In this document: piece by piece, positions 1 through 14,800 of the stretch
How the letters are laid out: each line of letters begins with the position of its first letter
Position numbering within the stretch: position 1 is the stretch's first letter
NCBI GenBank assembly: GCA_944474755.1
Contig: OX104119.1
Span: forward strand, 79,845,873-79,909,872
Length of the DNA stretch: 64,000 bases
Direction of reading: 5' to 3'
From: Limnoperna fortunei
Lineage: Eukaryota > Mollusca > Bivalvia > Mytilida > Modiolidae
Made by a program: the position numbers and the translations under genes
Notes under the pieces: generated by a model
The model's input: the letters and a program-made list of their open reading frames with translations, nothing else
The model's database searches: none
What the model was told of the DNA's origin: nothing

Positions 1-355
1 GGTACTCATTGCAACTTCTTCACTATTAGAATAGGTCTGCATGGATTATTAAACTAGAGAAATGCAAAGGTGGATATCAGCATATTTTGGTAATCACTGA
101 CCATTTTACAAGATTTGGTCAGGGCATTCCTACAAGAAACCAGTTAGCAAAGACAAAAGTGGAAGCATTCTTTAGAAACTTTATTGTTCATTATAGGATA
201 TCGGATTCTTTCTGATCAAGGCACAAATTTTGAAAGTACAGTTATAAAAGACCTCTGCCTATTGACTGGAATGAAGAAGTTAAGAACAATTAGCTTCCAA
301 CCAATGGGTAACGGGATATGTTTAATAGGACAGAGTCCACTGGAGATGTTTTTTA
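1..355 (+). pseudogene. Ty3/Gypsy-type integrase core fragment, broken
   Basis: Conceptual translation in shifting frames gives the DDE integrase core of a Ty3/Gypsy-like LTR retrotransposon, the enzyme that inserts element cDNA into host DNA. Visible blocks in order are a degraded VCMDY segment that should hold the first catalytic Asp, then VITDHFTRFGQ near 91-123, then LSDQGTNFES near 208-237 with the second Asp, then QPMGNG near 300-317. The ERFNRT block that should carry the catalytic Glu is lost to small deletions just after PMGNG. At least three frame changes occur (near 50, 200 and 320), so it is dead. The 5' side runs off the window. The 3' side stops where the 42-bp array begins, so the array abuts or interrupts the element. 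No LTR, reverse transcriptase or gag is visible here. Confidence 0.8.
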
Positions 356-424
356 AGAATAGTCATTCAGCTCGTGTATTTCAAATGCTTATCTTAAGAC
401 CAGTCATTCAGTTCGTGTATTCCC

Positions 425-3400
425 CATGCTTATCTCAAGACCAGTCATTCATTTCGTGCATTCCCCATGCTTATCTCAAGACCAGTCAGTCAGTTCGTCT
501 ATTTGCCATGCTTTTTTCTTAATACCAGTCATTCTGTTTGTGTATTCTCTGTGCTTTATCTTAACACCAGTCATTATGTTCGTGTATTCCCTATGCTTTA
601 TCTTAAGACCAGTCATTCTGTTCGTGTATTCCGTGTGCTTTATCTTAACACCAGTCATTCTGTTTGTGTATTCTCTGTGCTTTATCATAAAACCAGTCAT
701 TCTGTTCGTGTATTCCCTATGCTTTATCTTAAGACCAGTCATTCTGTTTGTGTATTCCCTATGCTTTTATCTTCAGACCAGTCATTCTGTTCGTGTATTC
801 CCTATGCTTTATCTTAACACCAGTCATTCTGTTCGTGTATTCCCTATGCTTTATCTTCAGACCAGTCATTCTGTTCGTGTATTCCCTATGCTTTATCTTA
901 ACACCAGTCATTCTGTTTGTGTATTCCCTATGCTTTATCATAAGACCAGTAATTCTGTTCGTGTATTCCCCATGCTTTATCTTAAGACCAGTCATTCTGT
1001 TTGTGTATTCCCTATGCTTTATCTTAAGACCAGTCATTCTGTTTGTGTATTCCCTATGCTTTATCTTAACACCAGTCATTCTGTTTGTGTATTCCCTATG
1101 CTTTATCTCAAGACCAGTCAGTCAGTTTGTTTATTTCCCATGCTTTGTCCAGAGACCAGTCATTCTGTTTGTGTATTCTCTGTGTTTTATCATAAGACCA
1201 GTCATTCTGTTTGTGTATTCCCCATGCTTTAACCAGTCAGTCAGTTTGTGTATTCCACATGCTTTATCTCAAAACCAGTCAGTCAGTTCGTCTATTTCGA
1301 ATGCTTTATCTTAAGACCAGTCATTCTGTTTCTGTTTTCCATATGCTTTATTATAAGACAAGTCATTCTGTTCGTGTAATCCCCATGCTTTATCTTAACA
1401 CCAGTCATTCTGTTTGTGTATTCTGTGTGCTTTATCATAACACCAGTCATTCTGTTTTTGTCTTCTCTGTGCTTTATCATAACACTAGTCATTCTGTTTG
1501 TGTATTCCCCATGCTTTATCATAACAGCAGTCATTCTGTTTGTGCATTCCCCATGCTTTATCATAACACCAGTCATTCTGTTTGTGTATTCCCCATGCTT
1601 TGTCTCAAGACCAGTCATTCTGTTTGTGTATTCCCCATGCTTTATCTTAAGACCAGTCATTCTGTTTGTGTATTCCCCATGCTTTATCATAACACCAGTC
1701 ATTCTGTTTGTGTATTCCCCATGCTTTATCTCAAGACTAGTCATTCTGTTTGTGTATTCCCCATGCTTTATCATAACACCAGCCATTCTGTTTGTGTATT
1801 CCCCATGTTTGATCTTACGACCAGTCATTCGGTTTGTGTATTCCCTACGCGTTATCTCCAGACCAGTCAGTCAGTTCGTCTATTTCCCATGCTTTATCTT
1901 AAGACCAGTCATTCTGTTTGTGTATTCTCTGTGCTTTTGCATAAGACCAGTCATTCTGTCCGTGTATTCCCCATGCTTTATCTTAAGACCAGTCATTCTG
2001 TTTGTGTATTCCCCATGCTTTATCTTAAGACCAATCATTCTGTTGGTGTATTCTCTGTGCTTTATCATAACACCAGTCATTCGGTTTGTGTATTCCCCAT
2101 GCTTTATCATAAGACCAGTCATTCTGTTTGTGTATTCCTTATGCATCATCTCAAGACCAGTCAGTCAGTTCGTGTATTCCCCATGCTTTTTCTTAAGACC
2201 AGTCATTCTGTTCGTGTATTCCCCATGCTTTATCTTAAAACCAGTCATTCTGTTTGTGTATTCCCCATGCTTTATATTAAGACCAGTCATTCTGTTTGTG
2301 TATTCTCTGTGCTTTATCATAAGACCAGTCATTCTGTTTGTGTATTCCTTATGCTTCATCTCAAGACCAGTCAGTCAGTTCGTGTATTCCCCATGCTTTA
2401 TCTTAACACCAGTCATTCTGTTTGTGTATACCCTATGCTTTATCTCAAGACCAGTCAGTCAGTTCGTTTATTTCCCATGCTTTGTCTAGAGACCAGTCAT
2501 TCTGTTTGTGTATTCTCTGTGTTTTATCATAAGACCAGTCATTCTGTTTGTGTATTCCCCATGCTTTAACCAGTCAGTCAGTTTGTGTATTCCACATGCT
2601 TTATCTCAAAACCAGTCAGTCAGTTCGTCTATTTCGAATGCTTTATCTTAAGACCAGTCATTCTGTTTGTGTTTTCCACATGCTTTATTATAAGACAGGT
2701 CATTCTGTTCGTGTAATCCCCATGCTTTATCTAAACACCAGTCATTCTGTTTGTGTATTCTGTGTGCTTTATCCTTACACTAGTCATTCTGTTTTTGTCT
2801 TCTCTGTGCTTTACCATAACACTAGTCATTCTGTTTTTGTATTCCCCATGCTTTATCATAAGAGCAGTCATTCTGTTTGTGCATTCCCCATGCTTTATCA
2901 TAACACCAGTCATTGGGTGTGTGTATTCCCCATGCTTTGTCTCAAGACCAGTCATTCTGTTTGTGTATTCCCCATGCTTTATCTTAAGACCAGTCATTCT
3001 GTTTGTGTATTCCCCATGCTTTATCATAACACCAGTCATTATGTTTGTGTATTCCCCATGCTTATCTCAAGACCAGTCATTCATTTCGTGCATTCCCCAT
3101 GCTTATCTCAAGACCAGTCAGTCAGTTCGTCTATTTGCCATGCTTTTTCTTAATACCAGTCATTCTGTTTGTGTATTCTCTGTGCTTTATCTTAACACCA
3201 GTCATTATGTTCGTGTATTCCCTATGCTTTATCTTAAGACCAGTCATTCTGTTCGTGTATTCCGTGTGCTTTATCTTAACACCAGTCATTCTGTTTGTGT
3301 ATTCTCTGTGCTTTATCATAAAACCAGTCATTCTGTTCGTGTATTCCCTATGCTTTATCTTAAGACCAGTCATTCTGTTTGTGTATTCCCTATGCTTTTA

Positions 3401-5686
3401 TCTTCAGACCAGTCATTCTGTTCGTGTATTCCCTATGCTTTATCTTAACACCAGTCATTCTGTTCGTGTATTCCCTATGCTTTATCTTCAGACCAGTCAT
3501 TCTGTTCGTGTATTCCCTATGCTTTATCTTAACACCAGTCATTCTGTTTGTGTATTCCCTATGCTTTATCATAAGACCAGTAATTCTGTTCGTGTATTCC
3601 CCATGCTTTATCTTAACACCAGTCATTCTGTTTGTGTATTCCCTATGCTTTATCTTAAGACCAGTCATTCTGTTTGTGTATTCCCTATGCTTTATCTTAA
3701 CACCAGTCATTCTGTTTGTGTATTCCCTATGCTTTATCTCAAGACCAGTCAGTCAGTTTGTTTATTTCCCATGCTTTGTCCAGAGACCAGTCATTCTGTT
3801 TGTGTATTCTCTGTGTTTTATCATAAGACCAGTCATTCTGTTTGTGTATTCCCCATGCTTTAACCAGTCAGTCAGTTTGTGTATTCCACATGCTTTATCT
3901 CAAAACAAGTCAGTCAGTTCGTCTATTTCGAATGCTTTATCTTAAGACCAGTCATTCTGTTTCTGTTTTCCATATGCTTTATTATAAGACAAGTCATTCT
4001 GTTCGTGTAATCCCCATGCTTTATCTTAACACCAGTCATTCTGTTTGTGTATTCTGTGTGCTTTATCATAACACCAGTCATTCTGTTTTTGTCTTCTCTG
4101 TGCTTTATCATAACACTAGTCATTCTGTTTGTGTATTCCCCATGCTTTATCATAACAGCAGTCATTCTGTTTGTGCATTCCCCATGCTTTATCATAACAC
4201 CAGTCATTCTGTTTGTGTATTCCCCATGCTTTGTCTCAAGACCAGTCATTCTGTTTGTGTATTCCCCATGCTTTATCTTAAGACCAGTCATTCTGTTTGT
4301 GTATTCCCCATGCTTTATCATAACACCAGTCATTCTGTTTGTGTATTCCCCATGCTTTATCTCAAGACTAGTCATTCTGTTTGTGTATTCCCCATGCTTT
4401 ATCATAACACCAGCCATTCTGTTTGTGTATTCCCCATGTTTGATCTTTCGACCAGTCATTCGGTTTGTGTATTCCCTACGCGTTATCTCCAGACCAGTCA
4501 GTCAGTTCGTCTATTTCCCATGCTTTATCTTAAGACCAGTCATTCTGTTTGTGTATTCTCTGTGCTTTTGCATAAGACCAGTCATTCTGTCCGTGTATTC
4601 CCCATGCTTTATCTTAAGACCAGTCATTCTGTTTGTGTATTCCCCATGCTTTATCTTAAGACCAATCATTCTGTTGGTGTATTCTCTGTGCTTTATCATA
4701 ACACCAGTCATTCGGTTTGTGTATTCCGCATGCTTTATCATAAGACCAGTCATTCTGTTGTGTATTCCTTATGCATCATCTCAAGACCAGTCAGTCAGTT
4801 CGTGTATTCCCCATGCTTTTTCTTAAGACCAGTCATTCTGTTCGTGTATTCCCCATGCTTTATCTTAAAACCAGTCATTCTGTTTGTGTATTCCCCATGC
4901 TTTATATTAAGACCAGTCATTCTGTTTGTGTATTCTCTGTGCTTTATCATAAGACCAGTCATTCTGTTTGTGTATTCCTTATGCTTCATCTCAAGACCAG
5001 TCAGTCAGTTCGTGTATTCCCCATGCTTTATCTTAACACCAGTCATTCTGTTTGTGTATACCCTATGCTTTATCTCAAGACCAGTCAGTCAGTTCGTTTA
5101 TTTCCCATGCTTTGTCTAGAGACCAGTCATTCTGTTTGTGTATTCTCTGTGTTTTATCATAAGACCAGTCATTCTGTTTGTGTATTCCCCATGCTTTAAC
5201 CAGTCAGTCAGTTTGTGTATTCCACATGCTTTATCTCAAAACCAGTCAGTCAGTTCGTCTATTTCGAATGCTTTATCTTAAGACCAGTCATTCTGTTTGT
5301 GTTTTCCACATGCTTTATTATAAGACAAGTCATTCTGTTCGTGTAATCCCCATGCTTTATCTAAACACCAGTCATTCTGTTTGTGTATTCTGTGTGCTTT
5401 ATCCTTACACTAGTCATTCTGTTTTTGTCTTCTCTGTGCTTTACCATAACACTAGTCATTCTGTTTTTGTATTCCCCATGCTTTATCATAAGAGCAGTCA
5501 TTCTGTTTGTGCATTCCCCATGCTTTATCATAACACCAGTCATTGGGTGTGTGTATTCCCCATGCTTTGTCTCAAGACCAGTCATTCTGTTTGTGTATTC
5601 CCCATGCTTTATCTTAAGACCAGTCATTCTGTTTGTGTATTCCCCATGCTTTATCATAACACCAGTCATTATGTTTGTGTATTCCA
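425..5686 (+). repeat. 2,631-bp higher-order repeat, two tandem copies
   Basis: Within the left part of the 42-bp array, the order of variant units from about 425 to 3,055 recurs almost base for base from about 3,056 to 5,686. Landmarks are the CAGTCAGTCAGTT variants, the truncated unit ATGCTTTAACCAG at 1,222, 2,563, 3,854 and 5,192, and an extra T in TGCTTTTATC near 763 and 3,394. The copies differ by scattered substitutions and one 1-bp deletion near 4,759. The truncated-unit segment also recurs inside each copy, about 1.3 kb apart, so duplications are nested. This is good evidence for recent segmental amplification of a multi-unit block rather than unit-by-unit growth. Confidence 0.9.
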
Positions 5687-8600
5687 CATGCTTTATCTCA
5701 AGACCAGTCATTCTGTGTGTGTATTCCCCATGTATTATCTCAAGACCAGTCATTCTGTTTGTGTATTCCCCATGCTTTATCATAACACCAGTCATTCTGT
5801 TTGTGTATTCCCCATGCTTTATCTTAAGACCAGTCATTCGGTTTGTGTATTCCCTATGCTTTATCTCCAGACCAGTCAGTCTGTTCGTCTATTTCCCATG
5901 CTTTATCTTAAGACCAGTCATTCTGTTTGTGTATTCTCTGTGCTTTTTCATAAGACCAGTCATTCTGTCCGTGTATTCCCCATGCTTTATCTTAAGACCA
6001 GTCATTCTGTTTGTGTATTCTCTGAGCTTCATCATAAGACCAATCATTCTGTTGGTGTATTCCCTATGCATTATCCTAACACCAGTCATTCTGTTTGTGT
6101 ATTCCCCAATGCTTTATCTTAACAACAGTCATTCTGTTTGTTTATTCCCCAATGCTTTATGTTAACACCAGTCATTCTGTTTGTGTACTTCCCAATGCTT
6201 TATCTTAACACCAGTCATTCTGTTTGTGTATTCTCTGTGCTTTATCATAACACCAGTCCATCTGTTTGTATATTCCCTATGCTTTATCACAAGACCAGTC
6301 ATTCTGTTGGTGTATTCCCTATGCTTTATCTTAACACCAGTCATTCTGTTTGTGTATTCCCTATGCTTTATGTTAAGACCAGTCATTCTGTTTGTGTATT
6401 CCCTATGCTTTATCTCAAGACCAGTCATTCTGTTGGTGTATTCCCCATGCTTTATCTTAACACCAGTCATTCGGTTTGTGTATTCCCTGTGCATTATCAT
6501 AACACCAGTCATTCTGTTTGTGTATTCCACAACGCTTTCTCTTAACACCAGTCATTCTGTTTGTGTATTCTCATCCAGTCATTCTGTTTGTGTATTCCAC
6601 AACGCTTTCTCTTAACACCAGTCATTCTGTTTGTGTTTTCTCTGTGCTTTATCATAACACCAGTCATTCTGTTTGTGTATTCCCTATGCTTTATCTCAAG
6701 ACCAGTCATTCTGTTTGTGTATTCCCCATGCTTTATCTTAACACCAGTCATTATGTTTGTGTATTCCCAATGCTTTATCTCAAGACCAGTCATTCTGTTT
6801 GTGTATTCCCCATGCTTTATCTCAAGACCAGTCATTCTGTTTGTGTATTCCCCATGCTATATCTTAACACCAGTCATTCTGTTTGTGTATTCCCCATGCT
6901 TTATCTTAAGACCAATCATTCTGTTGGTGTATTCCCTATGCTTTATCTTAACACCAGTCATTCTGTTTGTGTATTCCCCAATGCTTTATCTTAACACCAG
7001 TCATTCTGTTTGTGTATTCCCCAATGCTTTATCATAACACCAGTCATTCTGTTTGTGTATTCCCCAATGCTTTATGTTAACACCAGTTATTCTGTTTGTG
7101 TATTCTCCAATGCTTTATCTTAACACCAGTCATTCTGTTTGTGTATTCCCTATGCTTTATCGCAAGACCAGTCATTCTGTTTGTGAATTCCCTATGCTTT
7201 ATCTCAAGACCAGTCATTCTGTTTGTGTATTCCCAATGCTTTATCTCAAGACCAGTCATTCTGTTTGTGAATTCCATATGCTTTATCTTAAGACCAGTCA
7301 TTCAGTTTGTGTAATCCCCATGCTTTATCATAACACAAGTCATTCTGTTTGTGTATTCCCGATGCTTTATCATAACACCAGTCATTCTGTTTGTGTATTC
7401 CCCATGCTTTATCATGACACCAGTAATTCTGTTTGTGTATTCTCTGTGCTTTATCATAACACTAGTCATTCTGTTTGTGTATTCCCGATGCTTTATCATA
7501 ACACCAGTCATTCTGTTTGTGTATTCCCCATGATTTATCATAACACCAGTCATTATGTTTGTGTATTCCCCATGCTTTATCATAACACCAGACATTCTGT
7601 TTGTGTATTCTCTGTCCTTTATCATAACACCAGTCGTTCTGTTTTTGTCTTCTCTGTGCTTTATCATAACACTAATCATTCTGTTTGTGTATTCCCCGTG
7701 CGTTATTTCACGACCAGTCGTTCAGTTTGTGTATTCTCTGTGCTTTATCATAACACCAGTCATTCTGTTTGTGTATTCTCTGTGCTTTATCATAACACTA
7801 GTCATTCTGTTTGTGTATTCCCCATGATTTATCATAACACCAGTCACTCTGTTTGTGTATTCCCCATGCTTTATCATAACACCAGTCTTTCTGTTTGTGT
7901 ATTCCCCATGCTTTATCATAACACCAGTCATTCTGTTTGTGTATTCCCAATGCTTTATCTTAAGATCAATTATTCTGTTTGTGTATTCCCCATGCTTTAT
8001 CATAACACCAGTCATTCTGTTTGTGTATCCCCCATGCTATATCATAATACCAGTCATTCTGTTTGTGTATTCCCCATGCTTTATCATAACACCAGTCATT
8101 CTGTTTGTGTATTCCCAATGCTTTATCATAACACCAGTCATTCTGTTTGTGTATTCCCTACGCTTTATCATAACACCAGTCATTCTGTTTTTGTATTCTC
8201 TGTGCTTTATCATAACACCAGTCATTCTGTTTGTGTATTCCCCATGCTTTATCATAACACTAGTCATTCTGTTTGTGTATTCCCCATGCTTTATCATAAC
8301 ACCCGTCATTCTGTTTGTGTATCACCATGCTTTATCATAACACCAGTCATTCTGTTTGTGTATTCCCTATGCTTCATCTCAAGAGCAGTCATTCTGTTTG
8401 TGTATTCACGATGCTTTATCTCAAGACCAGTTATTCTGTTTGTGTATTCCCCATGCTTTATCTCAAGACCAGTCATTCTGTTTGTGTATTCCCTATGCTT
8501 TATCTTAAGACCAGTCATTCTGTTTGTGTATTCCCCATGCTTTACCACAACACCAGTAATTCTGTTTGTGTATTCCCGATGCCTTATCATAACACCAGTC

Positions 8601-11600
8601 ATTCTGTTTGTGTATTCCCCATGCATTATCTCAAGACCAGTCATTATGTTTGTGTTTTCCCTATGCTTTATCTTAAGACCAGTCATTCTGTTTGTGTATA
8701 CCCCATGCTTTATCATAACACCAGTCATTCTGTTTGTGTATTCCCCATGCTTTATCATAACACCAGTCATTTTGTTTGTGTATTCCCCATGCTTTATCTC
8801 AAGACCAGTCATTCTGTTTGTGTATTCGACATGCTTTATCTCAAGACTAGTCATTCTGTTTGTGTATTCCCCATGCTTTATCTCAAGACCAGTCATTCTG
8901 TTTGTGTATTCCCCATGCTTTATCATAACACCAGTCATTCTGGTTGAGTATTCCCCATGCTTTATCATTTCACCAGTCATTCTGTTTGTGTATTCCCTAT
9001 GCTTTATCTCAAGACCAGTGATTCTGTTTGTGTATTCCTCAAGCTTTATCTCAATTCCAGTCATTCTGTTTGTGTATTCCCTATGCTTTATCTTAAGACC
9101 AGTCATTCTGTTTCTGTATTCCCCATGCTTTATCATAACACCAGTCATTCTGTTTGTGTATTCCCCATGCATTATCATAACACCAGTCATTCTGTTTGTG
9201 TATTCCCCATGCTTTATCTCAAGACCAGTCATTCTGTTTGTGTTTTCCCCATGCTTTTTCATAACACCAGATATTCTGTTTGTGTATTCCCAATGCTTTA
9301 TCTTAAGAACAGTTATTCTGTTTGTGTATTCCCGATGCTTTATCATAACACCAGTCAATCTGTTTGTTTATTCCCCATGCTTTATCATGACACCAGTCAT
9401 TCTGTTTGTGTATTCCCCATGCTTTATCTTGAGACCAAGTATTCTGTTTGTGTATTCCCTTTGCTTTATCTTAAGACCAGTCATTCTGTTTCTGTATTCC
9501 CCATGTTTTATCATAACACCAGTCATTCTATTTGTGTATTTCCCATGCTTTATCATAACACCAGTTATTCTGTTTGTGTATTCCCTATGCTTTATCTCAA
9601 GACTAGTCATTCTGTTTGTGTATTCACCATGCTTTATCTCAAGACCAGTCATTCTGTTTGTGTATTCCCTATGCTTTATCTTAAGACCAGTCATTCTGTT
9701 TGTGTATTCCCGATGCTTTATCATAACACCAGTCTTTCTGTTTGTGTATTCCCCATGCTTTATCTGAAGACCAGTCATTCTGTTTGTGTATCCCTATGCT
9801 TTATCTTAAGACCAGTCATTCTGTTTGTGTATTCCCCATGCTTTATCATCACACGTCATTCTGTTTGTTTATTCCCCATGCTTTATCATTACACCAGTCA
9901 TTCTGCTTGTGTATTCCCCATGCTTTATCTCAAGACCAGTCATTCTGTTTGTGTATTCCCTATGCTTTATCTCAAGACCAGTCATTCTGTTTGTGTATTC
10001 CCCATGCTTTATCATAACACCAGTCATTCTGTTTGTGTATTCCCCATGCTTGATCATTACAGCAGTCATTCTGTTTGTGTACTCCTTATTCTTTATCTCA
10101 AGACCAGTCATTATGTTTGTGTATTCCTCATGCTTTATCTCAAGACCAGTCATTCTGTTTGTGTATTCCCTATGATTTATCCTAAGACCAGTCATTCTGT
10201 TTCTGTATTCCCCATGCTTTATCATAACACCAGTCATTCTGTTTGTGTATTCCCCATGCTTTATCATAACACCAGTCATTCTGTTTGTGTATTCCCCATG
10301 CTTTATCTCTAGACCAGTCATTCGGTTTGTGTATTCCCCATGCTTTATCATAACACCAGTCATTCTGTTTGTGTATTTCCTATGCTTTATCCTAAGGCCA
10401 GTCATTCTGTTTGTGTATTCCCCATGCTTTATCATAACAACAGTCATTATGTTTGTGTATTCCCCATGCTTTATCATAACACCAGTCATTCTGTTTGTGT
10501 ATTCCCGATGCTTTATCTCAAGACCAGTCACTCTGTTTGTGTATTCCCTATTCTTTATCTTTAGACCAGTCATTCTGTTTGTGTATTCCCCATGATTTAT
10601 CATAACACCAGTCATTCTGTTTGTGTATTCCCCATGCTTTATCATAACACCGGTCATTCTGTATGTGTATTCCCCATGCTTTATCTCAAGACCAGTTATT
10701 CTGTTTGTGTATTCCCTATGCTTTATCTTAAGACTAGTCATTCTGTTTGTGTATTCCCTATGCTTTATCATAAGACCAGTCATTCTGTTTGTGTATTCCC
10801 CATGCTTTATCATAACACCAGTCATTATGTTTGTGTATTCCCAATGCTTTATCTTAAGACCAGTTATTCTGTTTGTGTATTCCCCATGCTTTATCATAAC
10901 ACCAGTCATTCTGTTTGTGTATTCCCCATGTTTTATCATAACACCAGTCATTCTGTTTGTGTATTCCCAATGCTTTATCATAACACCAGTCATTCTGTTT
11001 GTGCATTCCCCATGTTTTATCATAACACCAGTCATTCTGTTTGTGTATTCCCCATGCTTTATCTCGAGACCAGTTATTCTGTTTGTGTATTCCCTATGCT
11101 TTATTTCAAGACCAGTCATTCTGTTTGTGTATTCCCCATGCTTTATCTCAAGACCAGTCATTCTGTTTGTGTATTCCCCATGCTTTATCTCAAGACCAGT
11201 CATTCTGTTTGTGTATTCCCTATGCTTTATCTTAAGGCCAGTCATTCTGTTTGTGTATTCCCCATGCTTTATCATAACACCAGTCATTATGTTTGTGTAT
11301 TCCCCATGCTTAATCATAACACCAGTCATTCTGTTTGTGTATTCCCCATGCTTTATCTCAAGACAAATCATTCTGTTTTTGTCTTCTCTGTGCTTTATCA
11401 TAACACTAATCATTCTGTTTGTGTATTCCCCATGCTTTATTTTACGACCAGTCGTTCTGTTTGTGTATTCTCTGTGCTTTATCATAAGACCAGTCATTCT
11501 GTTTGTGTATTCTCTGTGCTTTATCATAACACTAGTCATTCTTTTTGTGTATTCCCCATGCTTTATCATAACACCAGTCATTCTGTTTGTGTATTCCCCA

Positions 11601-11885
11601 TGCTTTATCATAACACCAGTAATTCTGTTTGTGTATTCCCCATGCTTTATCATAACACCAGTCATTCTGTTTGTGTATTCCCCATGCTTTATCATAAGAC
11701 CAGTCATTCAGTTTGTGTATTCCCCATGCTTTATATCAAGACCAGTCATTCTGTTTATGTATTCCACATACTTTATCATAACACCAGTCATTCTGTTTGT
11801 GTATTCCCCATGCTTTATCATAACACCAGTCATTCTGTTTGTGTATTAACCATGCTTTATCATAACACCAGTCATTCTTTTTGTG

Positions 11886-14800
11886 TATTCTCTATGCTTT
11901 ATGTCAAGACCAGTCATTCTGTTTGTGTATTCCCCATCCTTTATCTCAAGACCAGTCATTATGTTTGTGTATTCCCTATGCTTTATCTTAAGACCAGTCA
12001 TTCTGTGTGTGTATTCCACATGCTTTATCATAACACCAGTCATTCTATTTGTGCATTCCCCATGCTTTATCATAACACCAGTCATTCTGTTTGTGTATTC
12101 CCCATGCTTTATCTCAAGACCAGTCATTCTGTTTGTGTATTCCCCATGCTTTATCTTAAGACCAGTCATTCTGTTTGTGTATTCCCCATGCTTTATGATA
12201 ACACCAGTCATTCTGTTTGTGTATTCCCCATGCTTTATCATAACACCAGTCATTCTGTTTGTGTATTCCACATGCTTTATCTCAAGACCAGTCATTCTGT
12301 TTGTGTATTCCTCATGCTTTATCATAACACCAGTCATTCTGTTTGTGTATTCCCCATTCTTTATCTCAAGACCAGTCATTCTGTTTGTGTATTCCCCATG
12401 CATTATCATAACACCAGTCATTTTGTTTGTGTATTCCCCATGCTTTATCATAACACCAGTCATTCTGTTTGTGTATTTCCCATGCTTTATCATAACACCA
12501 GTCATTCTGTTTGTGTATTCCCCATGCTTTATCATAACACCAGTCATTCTGTTTGTGTATTCCCCATGCTTTATCTCAAGACCAGTCATTCTGTTTGTGT
12601 ATTCCCCATGCTTTATCATAACACCAGTCATTCTGTTTGTGTATCCCCCATGCTTTATCATAACACCAGTCATTCTGTTTGTGTATTCCCTATGCTTTAT
12701 CTTAAGACCAGTCATTCTGTTTGTGTACTCCCTATGCTTTATCATAAGACCAGTCATTCTGTTTGTGTATTCCCCATGCTTTATCATAAGAACAGTCATT
12801 CTGTTTGTGTATTCCCTATGCTTTATCTTAACACCAGTCATTCTGTTTGTGTACTGTCTGTGCTTTATCATAACACCAGAAATTCTGTTTGTGAATTCCC
12901 CATGCTTTATCATAACACCATTCATTCTGTTTGTGTTTTCCCCATGCTTTATCATAACACCAGTCATTCTGTTTGTGTATTCCCGATGCTTTATCATAAC
13001 ACCAGTCATTCTGTTTGTGTATCCCCCATGCTTTATCATAACACCAGTCATTCTGTTTGTGCATTCCCCATGCTTTATCATAACACCAGTCATTCTGTTT
13101 GTGTATTCCCCATGCTTTATCTCAAGACCAGTCATTCTGTTTGTGTATTCCCCATGCTTTATCTTAAGACCAGTCATTCTGTTTGTGTATTCCCCATGCT
13201 TTATCATAACACCAGTCATTCTGTTTGTGTATTCCCCATGCTTTATCATAACACCAGTCATTCTGTTTGTGTATTCCACATGCTTTATCTCAAGACCAGT
13301 CATTCTGTTTGTGTATTCCCCATGCTTTGTCATAACACCAGTCATTCTGTTTGTGTATTACCCATGCTTTATCTCAAGACCAGTCATTCTGTTTGTGTAT
13401 TCCCCATGCTTTATCATAACACCAGTCATTCTGTTTGTGTATTCCCCATGCTTTATCATAACACCAGTCATTCTGTTTGTGTATTTCCCATTCTTTATCA
13501 TAACACCAGTCATTCTGTTTGTGTATTTCCCATGCTTTATCATAACACTCGTCATTCTTTTTGTGTATTCCCCATGCTTTATCTCAAGACCAGGCATTCT
13601 GTTTGTGTATTCCCCATCCTTTATCATAACACCAGTCAGTCTGTTTGTGTATTTCCCATGCTTTATCTCAAGACCAGTCATTCTGTTTGTGTATTCCCCA
13701 TGCTTTATCATAACACCAGTCATTCTGTCTGTGTATTCCCGATGATTTCTCTCAAGACCAGTCATTCTGTTTGTGTATTCCCCATTCTTAATCTCAAGAC
13801 CAGTCATTCTGTTTGTGTATTCCCTATCCTTTATCTTAAGACCAGTCATTCTGTTTGTGTATTCCCCATGCTTTATCATAACACCTGTCATTCTGTTTGT
13901 GTATTCTACATGCTTTATCATAACACTAATCATTCTGTTTGTGAATTCCCCATGTTTTATCTCAAGACCAATCATTCTGTTTGTGTATTCCCTATTCTTT
14001 ATCTTAAGACCAGTCATTCTGTTTCTGCATTCTCTGTGCTTTATCATAACACCAGTCATTCTGTTTGTGTATTCCCCATGCTTTATCATAACACCAGTCA
14101 TTCTGTTTGTGTATTCCCCATGCTTTATCATAACACCAGTCATTCTGTTTGTGTATTCCCCATGCTTTATCATAACACCAGTCATTCTGTTTGTGTATTC
14201 CCCATGCTTTATCATAAGACCAGTCATTCAGTTTGTGTATTCCCCATGCTTTATATCAAGACCAGTCATTATGTTTATGTATTCCACATACTTTATCATA
14301 ACACCAGTCAATCTGTTTGTGTATTCCCCATGCTTTATCATAACACCAGTCATTCTGTTTTTGTCTTCTCTGTGCTTTATCATAACACTAATCATTCTGT
14401 TTGTGTATTCCCCATGCTTTATTTTACGACCAGTCGTTCTGTTTGTGTATTCTCTGTGCTTTATCATAAGACCAGTCATTCTATTTGTGTATTCTCTGTG
14501 CTTTATCATAACACCCGTCATTCTTTTTGTGTATTCCCCATGCTTTATCTCAAGACCAGGCATTCTGTTTGTGTATTCCCCATCCTTTATCATAACACCA
14601 GTCAGTCTGTTTGTGTATTTCCCATGCTTTATCTCAAGACCAGTCATTCTGTTTGTGTATTCCCCATGCTTTATCATAACACTAATCATTCTGTTTGTGA
14701 ATTCCCCATGTTTTATCTCAAGACCAATCATTCTGTTTGTGTATTCCCTATGCTTTATCTTAAGACCAGTCATTCTGTTTGTGCATTCTCTGTGCTTTAT

